A stretch of DNA of 64,000 nucleotides from a virus. Of the stretch, positions 37,782-49,314 are shown in pieces (position 1 is the stretch's first letter; each line of letters starts with the position of its first letter). The notes under the pieces are model-generated. The model searched no databases. It was not told the origin of the DNA and worked only from the letters and a program-made list of their open reading frames with translations. A program made the position numbers and the translations under genes. Where the stretch lies: positions 80,835 through 144,834 of IMG/VR virus record IMGVR_UViG_3300032267_000607; one strand, given 5' to 3'.

Positions 37782-40418
37782 ATGCCAGCTTCAGTAAAAG
37801 CAACAGCATCAATAGTAGTTAATAAACAAGTCCCTGAAATTGTAAGGGATGATAATCAAAAGTTTATTGACTTTCTAAAAGCATACTACGAATGGCTTGA
37901 AAATTTTTACCCACAACAACATTTAGAAGATATAAGAGATATTGACAACACAGTCAATATGTTTGTTGAATATTTTTCAAGAGAAGTGATGCAGAGTATT
38001 CCAAGAGAAGTTATATCAGATAAAAGATTCTTAGCGAAACACATTAAAGATTTATACTCTTCAAAAGGAACAGAAGCTTCATATAAGTTTCTTTTTCGCA
38101 TATTATTTAATGAAGATGCTGAAGTGTATTTTCCTAAAGTTGACATGCTTCGTGTATCAGATGGTAAATGGAGTGAAAGACAATTAATTCGTGTTATTTC
38201 TACTACAGGTGATGCTCGTAATTTATTAGGACAATTAATTACTCAAACAAGAATATTTCCAAATGGCGATATAGAAAAAGCAACAGCTCGAGTAGAAAAC
38301 GTAATTCTTTTTCGTTATCTAACACAAGACATAGCTGAATTAACATTAAGCAAAGATAGTATTACAGGAGATTTTAAACAAACAAATGATATTCAAACAT
38401 ATACTATTACTGGAACATCTTTTATTGATAACACTCCAATAGTTTGTACTGTATTACCAATCATTCAACAATTTTCAATTATTAATAGTCAAGGTGGAAC
38501 TTATAGTAATGTTGGAGACATAGTTTATTTTTCTTCACCAACAGGAGTTCTTGCTCGTTCAGAAGTGGGAGCAGTTTCTCCTGGATCTGTTTCTGAATTA
38601 ATTGTAGCAGCAGGTGGTACTGGTTATCAAATAGGTGATGTAATTAGTTTTAATAATACAGGAACTGGTGGACCAGAATTATCACCATCATTAACTGCAA
38701 CTGGATTTGTTTCAGAAGTAGATAGAGATTCTTTTTTATTAGAAGATAATTCAGGAAAATTACTTTCAGAAGAATTAGGAGATATCGATATTGAGTCTTC
38801 AAATTCAGGCGCAATTAAGAAAGCAACTTTACTTTCAGGTGGTGCTTTTTATAATAAACTTCCTATTTGTTCTTTACCAACTGGATCTGGAAGAGCAAAT
38901 GGTAAAATATTAGCAGCATCAAACAGTATTGGTAGAATCACAAATATTGTGACTTCTGAGAGTGGATTTGATTATATAAATCCTCCTTATTTTTTTGTAC
39001 CTCTTTCAGTAGTTATTAAAAATCCATCAGGAAGTTTTCTAACAGGTGAAACTATTACAAGCTTATCACAATCAATTCGTTTAGAAAGAAATACTGACGA
39101 TAATTTAATCTTAGAAAATGGTGATAAATTTTTAGATGAGAAACAACAAGTTGCTCAAGCTATATTGGAAAAAATAGATAATGATACACATTTAATTAAA
39201 TTAAAAGAAGGAACATCTTTTAGTGGATTTTTAAAAGAAGATGAGAGTGGTTATGTATTAGATGAAAATGCTGATATATTTGTAAAAGAAGAATCAGGAC
39301 AATTTCAGCATAATATGAGAATTAAAGGTTTAACTTCTAATACAACTGCAATTATTTGTTCTATATCTAATCCAAATATTCGAGTAAAAGTAAATGCAGT
39401 CACTTCTCAAGTTGGTGGATTTAGTTCTTCAGACGGACAAATATCTGAAAGTTCTAAACGTATTCAAGACTCTTTTTATTATCAAGATTTTTCATATGTT
39501 GTAAAGGTAGGACAGAGTATTAATCTATATCGTGATGCTGTAAAAAAACTATTACACCCTATTGGTCTAGCATTATTTGGAGAAGTTAAAATTAAAAACA
39601 GTATATCCACTCCAATTACTCTTCAAACTAGAGTATTAAACTATCAAATTCGTCAATTAATAGACTTAAAAATGAAAGCTGTAGGAAACTATCGTACAGC
39701 AGGAGAAATGTATTCTACTTTAAGTAAGAATCAGATAGTTTTAAGTATAACAGACTTTGTAGTTTCGGCACTAAATATAAGTGTATTAACTTCAGAATTC
39801 TTACCAACATTAAACTTTCCAAACCTTACACCACAAGAAGTGTATTTGTTGGATTTAAGAGCAGAAGTTATAGGGTTCGAACAAGCGAAACAGCTTGAAA
39901 TTAATCTTGCTAAATTATTAACAAAAGCGAACGCATTAAATAGAAATCCAGTCACTTTACTTAATAAATCAACTCCTGCTTTCGATGGAAGTGCAAGAAG
40001 ATATGGTATAAATTTAGTTGATCTTGAAAGATATAAATTTACTCATAAACCAAGTGTTTCAGGTACTAAATTCGCAAACAGTGATGGAACTCCTGCATAT
40101 ACAACAGGTACATATGGATTAGTGAATACTTACCCAAATCCAAACTTTAATTATTGGAATTATGGTAATACTCAAATTAAAGATTTTACTAACTTAACTG
40201 TAGGAGAAATACTAAATAACCCTTATAGGAAAGTCAATTTTGCAATTGAATCAGAGATTGGTATTATCAGGCTTCCAGCATCAGCTTTAAGATTCTCGAC
40301 AGACGATGCTCGATTCACGTTTGATGATACATTTACTATGGATGCAGACAGTGTAGAAATGGATGCATCTATTTACAAGTGGGATAATAACAATTTATTA
40401 TTCGACTTATACACATAA
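37782..40418 (+). CDS. Baseplate wedge protein, gp7 position
   Basis: An 878-residue protein between gp6 and gp8, where T4 has gp7 (1032 residues). The N terminus (QVPEIVRDDNQKFIDFLKAYYEWLE, in parts) and HIKDLYSSKGTEASYKFLFRILF blocks are the marks of the marine T4-like version. Residues ~260-440 hold Gly-rich beta segments (AAGGTGYQIGD) and short acidic repeats (LLEDNSGKLLSEE, LILENGDKFLDE). Whether it is a true gp7 homologue cannot be judged by eye. Confidence 0.7.
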   Translation: MPASVKATASIVVNKQVPEIVRDDNQKFIDFLKAYYEWLENFYPQQHLEDIRDIDNTVNMFVEYFSREVMQSIPREVISDKRFLAKHIKDLYSSKGTEASYKFLFRILFNEDAEVYFPKVDMLRVSDGKWSERQLIRVISTTGDARNLLGQLITQTRIFPNGDIEKATARVENVILFRYLTQDIAELTLSKDSITGDFKQTNDIQTYTITGTSFIDNTPIVCTVLPIIQQFSIINSQGGTYSNVGDIVYFSSPTGVLARSEVGAVSPGSVSELIVAAGGTGYQIGDVISFNNTGTGGPELSPSLTATGFVSEVDRDSFLLEDNSGKLLSEELGDIDIESSNSGAIKKATLLSGGAFYNKLPICSLPTGSGRANGKILAASNSIGRITNIVTSESGFDYINPPYFFVPLSVVIKNPSGSFLTGETITSLSQSIRLERNTDDNLILENGDKFLDEKQQVAQAILEKIDNDTHLIKLKEGTSFSGFLKEDESGYVLDENADIFVKEESGQFQHNMRIKGLTSNTTAIICSISNPNIRVKVNAVTSQVGGFSSSDGQISESSKRIQDSFYYQDFSYVVKVGQSINLYRDAVKKLLHPIGLALFGEVKIKNSISTPITLQTRVLNYQIRQLIDLKMKAVGNYRTAGEMYSTLSKNQIVLSITDFVVSALNISVLTSEFLPTLNFPNLTPQEVYLLDLRAEVIGFEQAKQLEINLAKLLTKANALNRNPVTLLNKSTPAFDGSARRYGINLVDLERYKFTHKPSVSGTKFANSDGTPAYTTGTYGLVNTYPNPNFNYWNYGNTQIKDFTNLTVGEILNNPYRKVNFAIESEIGIIRLPASALRFSTDDARFTFDDTFTMDADSVEMDASIYKWDNNNLLFDLYT

Positions 40419-40437
40419 ACATTAAGGAAAAATAACC

Positions 40438-41853
40438 ATGGCAGCAATTATTTCAAATAAATTCCGCATTCATAATGCGCAATCATTTTTAGAGGGATTC
40501 GATGAAGCATCCCCAACATCAATATATCTTGGCATAGGTCGTCCACAAAGTTGGACTGATGATAACTTACCAGATACACCAAAAGATACAGTCGGCGACG
40601 AATTATATTACTGGGATGACATGATCGCTTTAAAGCGAGTACAAGCATCTGATGTAATATTAGCAATCCCAAGAAGAGATTGGACATCAGGAAAGTATTA
40701 TGACATTTATCGTCATGATTACAATGGTACGACTGCTGGAGTAAATATAAACTCTGGTGGTGCTACAGCCCCTGCAACTTTATTTGATGCAAACTTTTTC
40801 GTAATAACAGATGAATATAACGTTTATAAAGTTATTGATAACAGAAATTCAAATGGTGTTGTTGTTGCTTCTGTAAATAAGCCAACAGGAACAGGAACTG
40901 CTATATTTTCTACAGCTGATGGTTATGCTTGGAAATATATGTTTACAGTTTCTCCTGCTAACGTTTTAAAATTCGTTTCTACCGATTTTATTCCAGTTAA
41001 ACGTCTTGTGACGAATCCTGGAGTGACTGATGCATATTACAATCAATATCTAGTTGAACAAGCTGCTGTTGACGGACGTATTGATAATATAATTGTCACA
41101 AATGCAGGATCTGGTTATTCAGGTACTCCAACTGTAGCAATCACAGGTGATGGTACTGGTGCTACAGCAACTGCTGTGCGTGATGCTGGTACAAATACAA
41201 TTATAAGAGTAGACATCACTTCAGGTGGTTCAGGATACACTTATGCCAATGTAGCATTTACAGGTGGTAGTGGTGCGAATGCTGCTGCAACTTCAATCAT
41301 TTCACCAAAAGGTGGACATGGTTCTGATGCTATAAAAGAATTAGGTGGATTCTATGTGATGATGAACGTAAGATTAGAATACAATGATGGTTCAGGCGAT
41401 TTCCCAGTTGATAATGATTATCGTCGTATTACATTAATACGTGATCCTTACAATTTCGGTTCAACAACAGCTGCAACTCTTTCAACAAGAACAGCATCTA
41501 AATCAATTGCTTATTCCTCATTAGCTGGTACATTACTAAATGATAGAATAATCATAGGTGGTACTTCAGGTGCAAAAGGAAGAATTACTAGCATTGATAC
41601 AGCGACTACAACTATTAGATATATACAAACAAGAACAGATAATCCAAATGGTATAGCATTTCAAGCTGCTGAAACTGTGACGATGTATGCTACTGATGGA
41701 ACTACACCAACTGCTGTGACATTTACTTCTGGCTCTTTAACAAGTCCAGAAATACAGCCAGACAGTGGTGATGTAATCTATGTTGAAAATCGTAGACCAA
41801 TCAATCGTGCTATCGATCAAATCGAAGATATTAAAATTATCGTAGAAATGTAG
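40438..41853 (+). CDS. gp8: Baseplate wedge protein gp8
   Basis: A 471-residue gp8 homologue (T4: 334). The N terminus IISNKFRIHNAQSFLEGFDEA and IYLGIGRPQSW is the family's start, and the C-terminal half carries NDYRRITLIRDPYNFG. The extra length comes from two Gly/Thr-rich beta inserts (residues ~215-285 with NAGSGYSGTPTVAITGDGTGA in parts, and ~350-420). AAGGAA precedes the ATG. Confidence 0.88.
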   Translation: MAAIISNKFRIHNAQSFLEGFDEASPTSIYLGIGRPQSWTDDNLPDTPKDTVGDELYYWDDMIALKRVQASDVILAIPRRDWTSGKYYDIYRHDYNGTTAGVNINSGGATAPATLFDANFFVITDEYNVYKVIDNRNSNGVVVASVNKPTGTGTAIFSTADGYAWKYMFTVSPANVLKFVSTDFIPVKRLVTNPGVTDAYYNQYLVEQAAVDGRIDNIIVTNAGSGYSGTPTVAITGDGTGATATAVRDAGTNTIIRVDITSGGSGYTYANVAFTGGSGANAAATSIISPKGGHGSDAIKELGGFYVMMNVRLEYNDGSGDFPVDNDYRRITLIRDPYNFGSTTAATLSTRTASKSIAYSSLAGTLLNDRIIIGGTSGAKGRITSIDTATTTIRYIQTRTDNPNGIAFQAAETVTMYATDGTTPTAVTFTSGSLTSPEIQPDSGDVIYVENRRPINRAIDQIEDIKIIVEM

Positions 41854-41892
41854 AATTTAGTTTCTACTTTCTTAACAACTATATAAAGAAGC

Positions 41893-44800
41893 ATGAGTAT
41901 AAATTTTAACGTCACTCCATATTTTGATGACTTTAATGAGTCAAAACAATTCCTTCGTGTATTGTTTCGTCCAGGATATGCAGTACAAGCACGTGAATTA
42001 ACTCAACTTCAAACAATCCTTCAAAATCAAATTAGTCGTTTTGGAAACCATGTCTTTAAAAACGGATCAATGGTTGTTCCAGGAGAAGTCAATTTTGATA
42101 ATCAAGTACATTTTGCAAAACTAGAAGATCTATTTGGCAATACAAATGTCACTTCTTATCTAACTCAATTCAGAGATAAAATAATCACAGGTCAAACATC
42201 AGGTGTTAAAGCTGTTGTAATTGATACATCTGAGTGCGGATGTATGGTTTCAGGAGATAGCGATGTTGCTACTCTTTACTTTAAGATGACTGATACTGCT
42301 GATGATGGTGAAACAAAAAGATTTATTCCAGGAGAAATAATCACTGCAGCTGCAGCTGATAATACAACTGCAAATAATTATAGATTAACAGCGAATCAAG
42401 TATCTGACATTTCAGTGACTATTAAAACATTCGGTGATACAGGTCAAGCTGCAACTGTTTATACAAATAGCCCAACAACTGATGTATTAGGTTATGGAAC
42501 AGTTGTTGAAGTAAAAGAAGGAATATACTACATCGATGGATATTTTGTAAAAAATCCTGAATTACATTTATACGTTGGAAGATTTACAAATACAGTCACT
42601 GCTCGTGTAGGATTTGAAGTAATAGAAGAAGTAATCACACCAGAACAAGATTCATCATTAAACGATAATGCACAAGGTTCAAATAACTTTGCTGCTCCAG
42701 GAGCACACAGATATAAAATTTCAGTTGGATTGAAGAGACTTGATTTAAACACTACAGATACAATTAAGTTTATAGAATTATTACGTTTAAAAGATGGTCA
42801 ATTATTACATAAAGTTGATAAAACTTCTTATGCTGAATTAGAAAAAACTTTTGCTCGAAGAACATTTGATGAATCTGGTTCTTATGAAGTGAATAAATTT
42901 AATCTTACATCTAGAGAACATTTAAACACTGGCACAAATGGTGGTGTATTCCCTGTTGCTCCAACAACTCCAGTTGCAGGAATTACATATGGAAGCAACG
43001 ATAAAATAGCAATCGCTGTTGATCCAGGAAAAGCATACATCGAAGGATATGAAGTTGAATCAATTTCAACTAGATTTTTAAGTATAAACAGAGCAAGACC
43101 AATTAACAATGTTGAGAATGGTCATGTATCAAGATTAGATGACCAACCTATCGGAACAACTGTAGGAAATCATATATTAGTCAATTCAGTACAAGGACTT
43201 CCACCAATAAGCACATTTGGAATAATATATCTTTGGGCTGGTATTGATAATCACATTAGTACTGTGACTATTGGAACAACAACTAATATAAACAAAACTG
43301 GATTAATCGGAACTGCTAGAATTAAATCGTTTCAATTACATTCATCTTCTTATTCTTCTCCAACTTTTAAACTTGGTTTATTTGATCTTAAATTAGAGTC
43401 AGGTTATAATTTTGAGAGAGATGTAAAATGGATCTCAGATGTTGGTGCAACTAACCCAATTGGATTTTTCGCACAAGTAGATCAAACAACAACTCCAGTA
43501 TCTTTACTCGGCACAGTATCAGGCACTTCTGGTGCTGCTACACTTACAGGTGTTGGTACTAGATTTCAAGATGAATATAAAATAGGAGATGCTGTAGTTC
43601 TTACAACATCAAATACATTTGTTGGATTTATAGATGCAATAGCTTCATCAACTTCATTAACGATTGATAGAAACTTTGGGGCATCTTACGCAGGTGTGGT
43701 TTATGCTCGTGGTTCATCACCAATTTATAATCCTGAATTTCAATCATTAGTATTCAATACAGGAATTGAAAATACAAAAACTTTACGTGGTTTAGATGCA
43801 GCAACTCTTCAAGATACTGTACTTTCTTCTACTCAAACTGTAAGACGTACAATAACTGCAACGTCAACTTCTGGTGGTGATTGGATTCATACATTAACAG
43901 AAGCCACAGAATTTTTCTTAACAGATACAGATTTATCGAATTATACATTATTTGACAATGTAGCAAAAACAGTTATAAATTTAACTGCTGCAGCAATTTC
44001 TTTCGATAGTGAATCAAATCGTAAAACTATCACAATTACTGGATTAACAGGTTCAAGAAGTTATACACTTTTAACAAGTATATTTCAAAATGGTGTAAGT
44101 GCTAGAGAAAAAATTAAAACAAAAACTTCATATACACAAACTATCACAACTGCGTTAGCTGTGACTAGTAAATCTATTTTATTAGATCATGCTGATGTTT
44201 GTGAAATAGTTTCTGTTTTTATGACTCCAGGAAACTACAATTCATACAGTTCAACTGGTGCAATTAATATAACTGATAGATTTACATTAGATTCAGGACA
44301 AAGATTATCTCATTATCAAAAAGGTGCATTAGTATTAAAAGATGGTGTAGGAATACCAACTGGTGCTATACAAGTAGTTTATAGATATTTTGCTTATAGT
44401 AGTACAGGAAACTATTTCAGTGTTGATAGTTATTCATCTATACCTTATGAAGATATACCAGAATTTAAAATAACAAATCCTGATGGTACAACAACTACAA
44501 TTCCATTACATGATGTTATTGATTATCGTCCAGTAATTTCTGGTGCAAATACATTCACACCAAATATACCAAAAATTGGCACAGATTTCAATACAAGTAT
44601 TGCAAATTATCTACCACGTTGGGATAAATTAGTTTTAGACAGTGTTGGTAATTTTTCTATTCTTACAGGAGTACCAGCATTTGAACCAAAACAACCAGAA
44701 GATCCAAAAGAAGGATTAATTTTAGGAACAGTTTTCTTACCAGCTTATACTAAGAGAGCATCAGATGTACAAATATTTAAACGTGATAATCGTAGATACA

Positions 44801-47800
44801 CAATGCGTGATATTGGTTTTCTTGAAAAACGTCTTTCAAATTTAGAATATTACACAAGCTTAAATTTATTAGAAAAAGAAACATCAACATTTAGTATCAA
44901 ATCAGCTACAAGTGGTTTAGATAGATTTAAAAATGGATTCTTAGTAGATCAATTCACAGGTCATGGTGTAGGAAATGTTCAACATCCTGATTATCGTATT
45001 GCAGTTGATAGTGCAAAAAGAGAATTAAGACCAATGCACTTTACAGATGCTTTAGATATTATTGAAAACTTAGATTCTGGTCCGCAAAGAGCAAGTAGAG
45101 ATTATCAGAGAACAAATGACTTAATTACATTACCATATACTGAATCATCATTTATTTTTAATCCAAATGCTTCAAGAACTATTGATGTAAATCCTTATAA
45201 GATTGGTGCATTTAAAGGTGAGATCGAATTAACACCTGAAGGAGACTTTTGGAAAGAAACTGATAGAAGACCAGATTTAAATGTAAACGATGACAATGGT
45301 TATGATGCTATAAGATTTTTAGGAGAACAAATTGGTGTCACTGGTACAAACTGGAATGAGTGGTCTTATAACTGGACTGGTTCAACAGATCAAGTAAGAC
45401 GATTTGAAACTTGGAATGCAGGTTTTGAAGAAACAATTACAACTCAAACAGGAACTCAGTCGCGTGAAGGAATTCAAACATCATTATCAGGAAGTGTAAA
45501 TCAAATAAATTATGGTGATCGTGTTGTAGATATTTCTTATATACCTTTTATTCGTCCAAGAACTGTATCAATTATTGCTAGAAACTTAAAACCAGATACT
45601 AAGTTTTACGGATTCTTTGATGGTATAAGAGTAGATTCTTCTTATATTAAACCAGCAGATGTATTCACTTTAACAAAAGTTGCTGGTGCTGCTGATTTAA
45701 ACTTTAATGTTCAACAAACTATTCAAACAGTTCTTTCTGATGATTTAGCAAGAACAGATTCTCAAGGTGTATTTCAACCAGCATTTTATTTTGGTGATAT
45801 ATTAAAAAATTCAGTACATACGCCAGTTGTAATTCAAACAGTTAATCATATAACTAATGCTCTTGGTGAATCATCATTTACATTAACTGTATCATCTGCA
45901 ACAGGAATAAGTCCAGGACATCATGTTCATTTATATAACTTTAATGCTGTAAGAGCAAATCCTGCAGTTGTTTCTACTATAATTGAAAATAATTTCACTT
46001 CAACTATTACTTCTTTTGGAAGCAACCATTCAAAACAATTAAATTTAAGAATATTCAAAGTTATAGCAGTAGCTGGAACTACAATAACATTAGCAAACAT
46101 CGATGGTTCATTAATTGATCCATTTGATTCTTATACAACTGCAGTATATCCTTCAGGAGATGGTGCTAGATTAAAAAGATTACAGGCAAGTGGTATTGCT
46201 AATTTTGAAGGACCACAAACATCAGCAACTGTTCGTAATTTATCTATAATTAATATTAAAAATGGTTTTGCTATTGGCGACATATTAACTGGTGAAGTTG
46301 ATATAGGATCTGGTGCTAAGAATCGTGTGACTATAACTTCAATTAATGGTGGAACAGATTCTACTATTGCGCCTACATTGAAAGCTATTGGTGATATAAT
46401 TCGTACTGATTCTAATGGTTCAGTTTGTTGTGTGTTTAATATACCAGAAAATATATTTAGAACAGGAGAAAGAGCATTCAAATTAATTGATAATATTTCA
46501 AACAACGATCAAGATTTTGATTCAAAAGGATCAGCATCTTACATAGCTTCAGGTACAACATTAAGTAAAGAAAGAACTATTGTAAATTCAAGAGATGTAA
46601 GATATGTACAAGATAGAGTTTTCGAAGAAATACCATCAAGACGTACAACTACAACTACTCGTCTTCTTTATACAATACGAAGAGGACATGATCCGATCGC
46701 ACAAACATTTACAGTTTCATCAAAAGGTGGTGCTTTCGTTTCTTCAGTAGATTTATATTTTGAAGAAGCAGGAGCAAGACCTATTATTGTTGAATTAAGA
46801 GTGACAAATAATGGTGTACCATCTTCACGTATAGTTCCATTTACAACTGTGACTAAATCTCCTTCTGAGATAAATGTATCAGCAAGTGGTTCAGCTGCAA
46901 CTAACTTTAAATTTTTAGCACCTGTATATTTACAAGATAATGAAACTTATGCTATCGTAGTGAGAACAGACGAGCCAGGAGCGAAAATATTTATTTCTGA
47001 ATTAGGTGAATCTGATTTAATTACTACAAACATTATTACACAACAACCATTAACTGGATCTTTATATCTATCACAAAATTCACAAGAATATAAAATTAAT
47101 CCTTTATTAGACATGAAGTTTAAATTGTACTCTTGTATATTCGATACAAGTGTTGTTGCTGATGTTGAATTAAAAGCAAATCCACCAATTACATTTACAT
47201 TAGATGAAAACCCTTTTGAATTTACTCCATCAGTACCACATGTAAGAGTGAAAGCTAGAAATCATGGATTTAATTTTAATGATGTTGCAATTATATCAGG
47301 TGTTGCTTCAGGACTTTATGGTGCAGCTTCACCAAATGGTGCGCCACATACATTATTAAATGGATCTCATTTAGTATTAGCTGAAGGATTAACTAAAGAT
47401 TCTTTCATGATACAATTACAAACTACGGATGCAAATGGTGTGAGTTTATTAACAGGATCAACTGCTAACTTTGTAAAATCAAATGTTGGTGGAACAAATG
47501 TTTTATGTTCTCGCCAATTAAACGTAGATGCAATTTATTTAAAAACTAATGATTTAAACTTTACAGATACAAGTATAAACTATTATGTTTCTGCTTCAGA
47601 TGCTACTGGTACACCTACTGATTTTTTACCAATAGTTGCAAATGAAAACTTTTATTTCACAAGTAGAAAGGTAATTAAATCTTATGAGAACCAAGTATTA
47701 CTTTCAACTTCTCCTTTATTAAAGAGACCAAGTTTAAAAATACTTGCTCAATTGAGATCAAATAATCCAAATGTATCACCTGTAATTGATTTACAAAAAG

Positions 47801-49092
47801 CATCAATCTTTGCTATTTCAAATTCAATAGATAATAAAACTGGAACTAATTTAAATGTTTCTGGTGTTGATAATCGAAATATATTAATTAATAACACAGT
47901 AGTAGATTCAAATACTTTTATTACAGGAACAGGAACGATAACTACAAGCACATCTTCAACTACAGTAAGTGGTACAAGTACATCATTTACAACTGAAGCA
48001 AGAGTTGGAGATACTATTCGTGTTGGAGATACTGCGATTGGTGTAATTGCTACAATTACGAATGCAACTACAATCGTATTAACTGCGAATGCTCTTGCAA
48101 CAAATGCAAGTGGTGTTGCTTATAAAATAGTCGCAAGACCAGTAGTTGAATTATCTCATAATGCTGCAGGAAATGGTCAGCTAGTGACATGGATTGATGC
48201 TGCTGATAATTTATTAGCAAATACACAAATTGGAGCAGAATTAATTTTAACAGGAATTTACACAAATAAATTAGATGGAACTTATGAAATAGCAAATGTA
48301 GCTGAAGAATTTAGTTTAGATAGATACGCAGGTTCAGCAGATGGAAATAAAGTGACAATTACACTAGATAGACCATTTGTAGCTATTCCTACAACAAACA
48401 CTATGTTCCTAGATGTAGTAAATGACTTTTTAGAATTTAATTTAGAGGGTGTTCAAACTTCTCTTACAAACAGCACTTCTATTACATCAACAGCAGATAA
48501 CACATCAAGAATTTCAGTAGGTGATATTATTGTATCATCAACATTATATGATGTAGTGACTCCAGATGGTGGAACAGCACAAAGATTAGAGAAAAAAGTA
48601 GTTGGAACAGTCACTGCTGTTGCTTCTGGTTCAATTACAATTGCAGCAAATGCTACAGTAGCAATTACTTCGACAGTAATGGCTGTAAGAAAATCATTAG
48701 CTTCTTGGAAAATACAACAGTATGATGCTTTTGTTGATGATTATGCTCCAACAGGATCTACAAATTTAGCTAACTATATAACTCGTACATTAGCATTAAC
48801 AAACCCTGCAAATAATATTAAAGTTATATTTGACGCAAATATACCAAACGATACAGATTTAACTCTTTATTATCGTGCTTGGAACGATGAAGTAAATTTA
48901 AATACGTTAAAATTTAATTCAATAACTTTACCTATTACATCAAAGGACTCATTAGATGTGTTTAGAGAAAGAATTGCTACATTAGAGAATATTGCTGCAT
49001 TTAAAAACTTACAGATTAAACTGGTATTTAAATCAACAAACCCTGTTTATATACCAAAAGTTAAAAATTTAAGAGTAATTGCTTATAGTTAA
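41893..49092 (+). CDS. Giant virion protein with DUF4815-type N terminus (2399 aa)
   Basis: The longest gene in the window. The N-terminal ~450 residues (YFDDFNESKQFLRVLFRPG, QARELTQLQTILQNQI) are the DUF4815 type found in marine T4-like baseplate/adsorption proteins. Residues ~1000-1350 hold a conserved block with GFLEKRLSNLEYYTSLNLLE and NEWSYNWTGSTDQV. Two copies of a ~65-residue beta module (GVGTRF...GDAV; GTSTSF...GDTI) are at about 535-605 and 2010-2080. It takes the place of T4 gp9/gp10-type proteins and probably forms the outer baseplate and fibre attachment. Confidence 0.78.
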   Translation: MSINFNVTPYFDDFNESKQFLRVLFRPGYAVQARELTQLQTILQNQISRFGNHVFKNGSMVVPGEVNFDNQVHFAKLEDLFGNTNVTSYLTQFRDKIITGQTSGVKAVVIDTSECGCMVSGDSDVATLYFKMTDTADDGETKRFIPGEIITAAAADNTTANNYRLTANQVSDISVTIKTFGDTGQAATVYTNSPTTDVLGYGTVVEVKEGIYYIDGYFVKNPELHLYVGRFTNTVTARVGFEVIEEVITPEQDSSLNDNAQGSNNFAAPGAHRYKISVGLKRLDLNTTDTIKFIELLRLKDGQLLHKVDKTSYAELEKTFARRTFDESGSYEVNKFNLTSREHLNTGTNGGVFPVAPTTPVAGITYGSNDKIAIAVDPGKAYIEGYEVESISTRFLSINRARPINNVENGHVSRLDDQPIGTTVGNHILVNSVQGLPPISTFGIIYLWAGIDNHISTVTIGTTTNINKTGLIGTARIKSFQLHSSSYSSPTFKLGLFDLKLESGYNFERDVKWISDVGATNPIGFFAQVDQTTTPVSLLGTVSGTSGAATLTGVGTRFQDEYKIGDAVVLTTSNTFVGFIDAIASSTSLTIDRNFGASYAGVVYARGSSPIYNPEFQSLVFNTGIENTKTLRGLDAATLQDTVLSSTQTVRRTITATSTSGGDWIHTLTEATEFFLTDTDLSNYTLFDNVAKTVINLTAAAISFDSESNRKTITITGLTGSRSYTLLTSIFQNGVSAREKIKTKTSYTQTITTALAVTSKSILLDHADVCEIVSVFMTPGNYNSYSSTGAINITDRFTLDSGQRLSHYQKGALVLKDGVGIPTGAIQVVYRYFAYSSTGNYFSVDSYSSIPYEDIPEFKITNPDGTTTTIPLHDVIDYRPVISGANTFTPNIPKIGTDFNTSIANYLPRWDKLVLDSVGNFSILTGVPAFEPKQPEDPKEGLILGTVFLPAYTKRASDVQIFKRDNRRYTMRDIGFLEKRLSNLEYYTSLNLLEKETSTFSIKSATSGLDRFKNGFLVDQFTGHGVGNVQHPDYRIAVDSAKRELRPMHFTDALDIIENLDSGPQRASRDYQRTNDLITLPYTESSFIFNPNASRTIDVNPYKIGAFKGEIELTPEGDFWKETDRRPDLNVNDDNGYDAIRFLGEQIGVTGTNWNEWSYNWTGSTDQVRRFETWNAGFEETITTQTGTQSREGIQTSLSGSVNQINYGDRVVDISYIPFIRPRTVSIIARNLKPDTKFYGFFDGIRVDSSYIKPADVFTLTKVAGAADLNFNVQQTIQTVLSDDLARTDSQGVFQPAFYFGDILKNSVHTPVVIQTVNHITNALGESSFTLTVSSATGISPGHHVHLYNFNAVRANPAVVSTIIENNFTSTITSFGSNHSKQLNLRIFKVIAVAGTTITLANIDGSLIDPFDSYTTAVYPSGDGARLKRLQASGIANFEGPQTSATVRNLSIINIKNGFAIGDILTGEVDIGSGAKNRVTITSINGGTDSTIAPTLKAIGDIIRTDSNGSVCCVFNIPENIFRTGERAFKLIDNISNNDQDFDSKGSASYIASGTTLSKERTIVNSRDVRYVQDRVFEEIPSRRTTTTTRLLYTIRRGHDPIAQTFTVSSKGGAFVSSVDLYFEEAGARPIIVELRVTNNGVPSSRIVPFTTVTKSPSEINVSASGSAATNFKFLAPVYLQDNETYAIVVRTDEPGAKIFISELGESDLITTNIITQQPLTGSLYLSQNSQEYKINPLLDMKFKLYSCIFDTSVVADVELKANPPITFTLDENPFEFTPSVPHVRVKARNHGFNFNDVAIISGVASGLYGAASPNGAPHTLLNGSHLVLAEGLTKDSFMIQLQTTDANGVSLLTGSTANFVKSNVGGTNVLCSRQLNVDAIYLKTNDLNFTDTSINYYVSASDATGTPTDFLPIVANENFYFTSRKVIKSYENQVLLSTSPLLKRPSLKILAQLRSNNPNVSPVIDLQKASIFAISNSIDNKTGTNLNVSGVDNRNILINNTVVDSNTFITGTGTITTSTSSTTVSGTSTSFTTEARVGDTIRVGDTAIGVIATITNATTIVLTANALATNASGVAYKIVARPVVELSHNAAGNGQLVTWIDAADNLLANTQIGAELILTGIYTNKLDGTYEIANVAEEFSLDRYAGSADGNKVTITLDRPFVAIPTTNTMFLDVVNDFLEFNLEGVQTSLTNSTSITSTADNTSRISVGDIIVSSTLYDVVTPDGGTAQRLEKKVVGTVTAVASGSITIAANATVAITSTVMAVRKSLASWKIQQYDAFVDDYAPTGSTNLANYITRTLALTNPANNIKVIFDANIPNDTDLTLYYRAWNDEVNLNTLKFNSITLPITSKDSLDVFRERIATLENIAAFKNLQIKLVFKSTNPVYIPKVKNLRVIAYS

Positions 49093-49095
49093 TAT

Positions 49096-49311
49096 ATGAA
49101 ATTTGTTAAAGTGAAAGATCATCCTAGTTTAAAAAGGGACGTTCATACACAAGCAGTAATTAACACATCTAATTCTGAATACGAAGAATATAAGAGAATA
49201 CAAGAGAATGCAAGTCTTCGTTCAAGAATAATAGAGAATGAAATAAATAGTCTTAAGAATGATATATTAGAAATTAAGAGTATTTTAAAACAAATAGTAC
49301 AAGGAAAATAA
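49096..49311 (+). CDS. Small coiled-coil virion-region protein (71 aa)
   Basis: A 71-residue protein with a long helix over residues 28-70 (heptads with Ile/Leu and charged residues, SLKNDILEIKSILKQI). It starts three bases after the giant gene. It may be a trimerising adaptor between fibre parts, by position. Confidence 0.65.
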   Translation: MKFVKVKDHPSLKRDVHTQAVINTSNSEYEEYKRIQENASLRSRIIENEINSLKNDILEIKSILKQIVQGK

Positions 49312-49314
49312 ACA

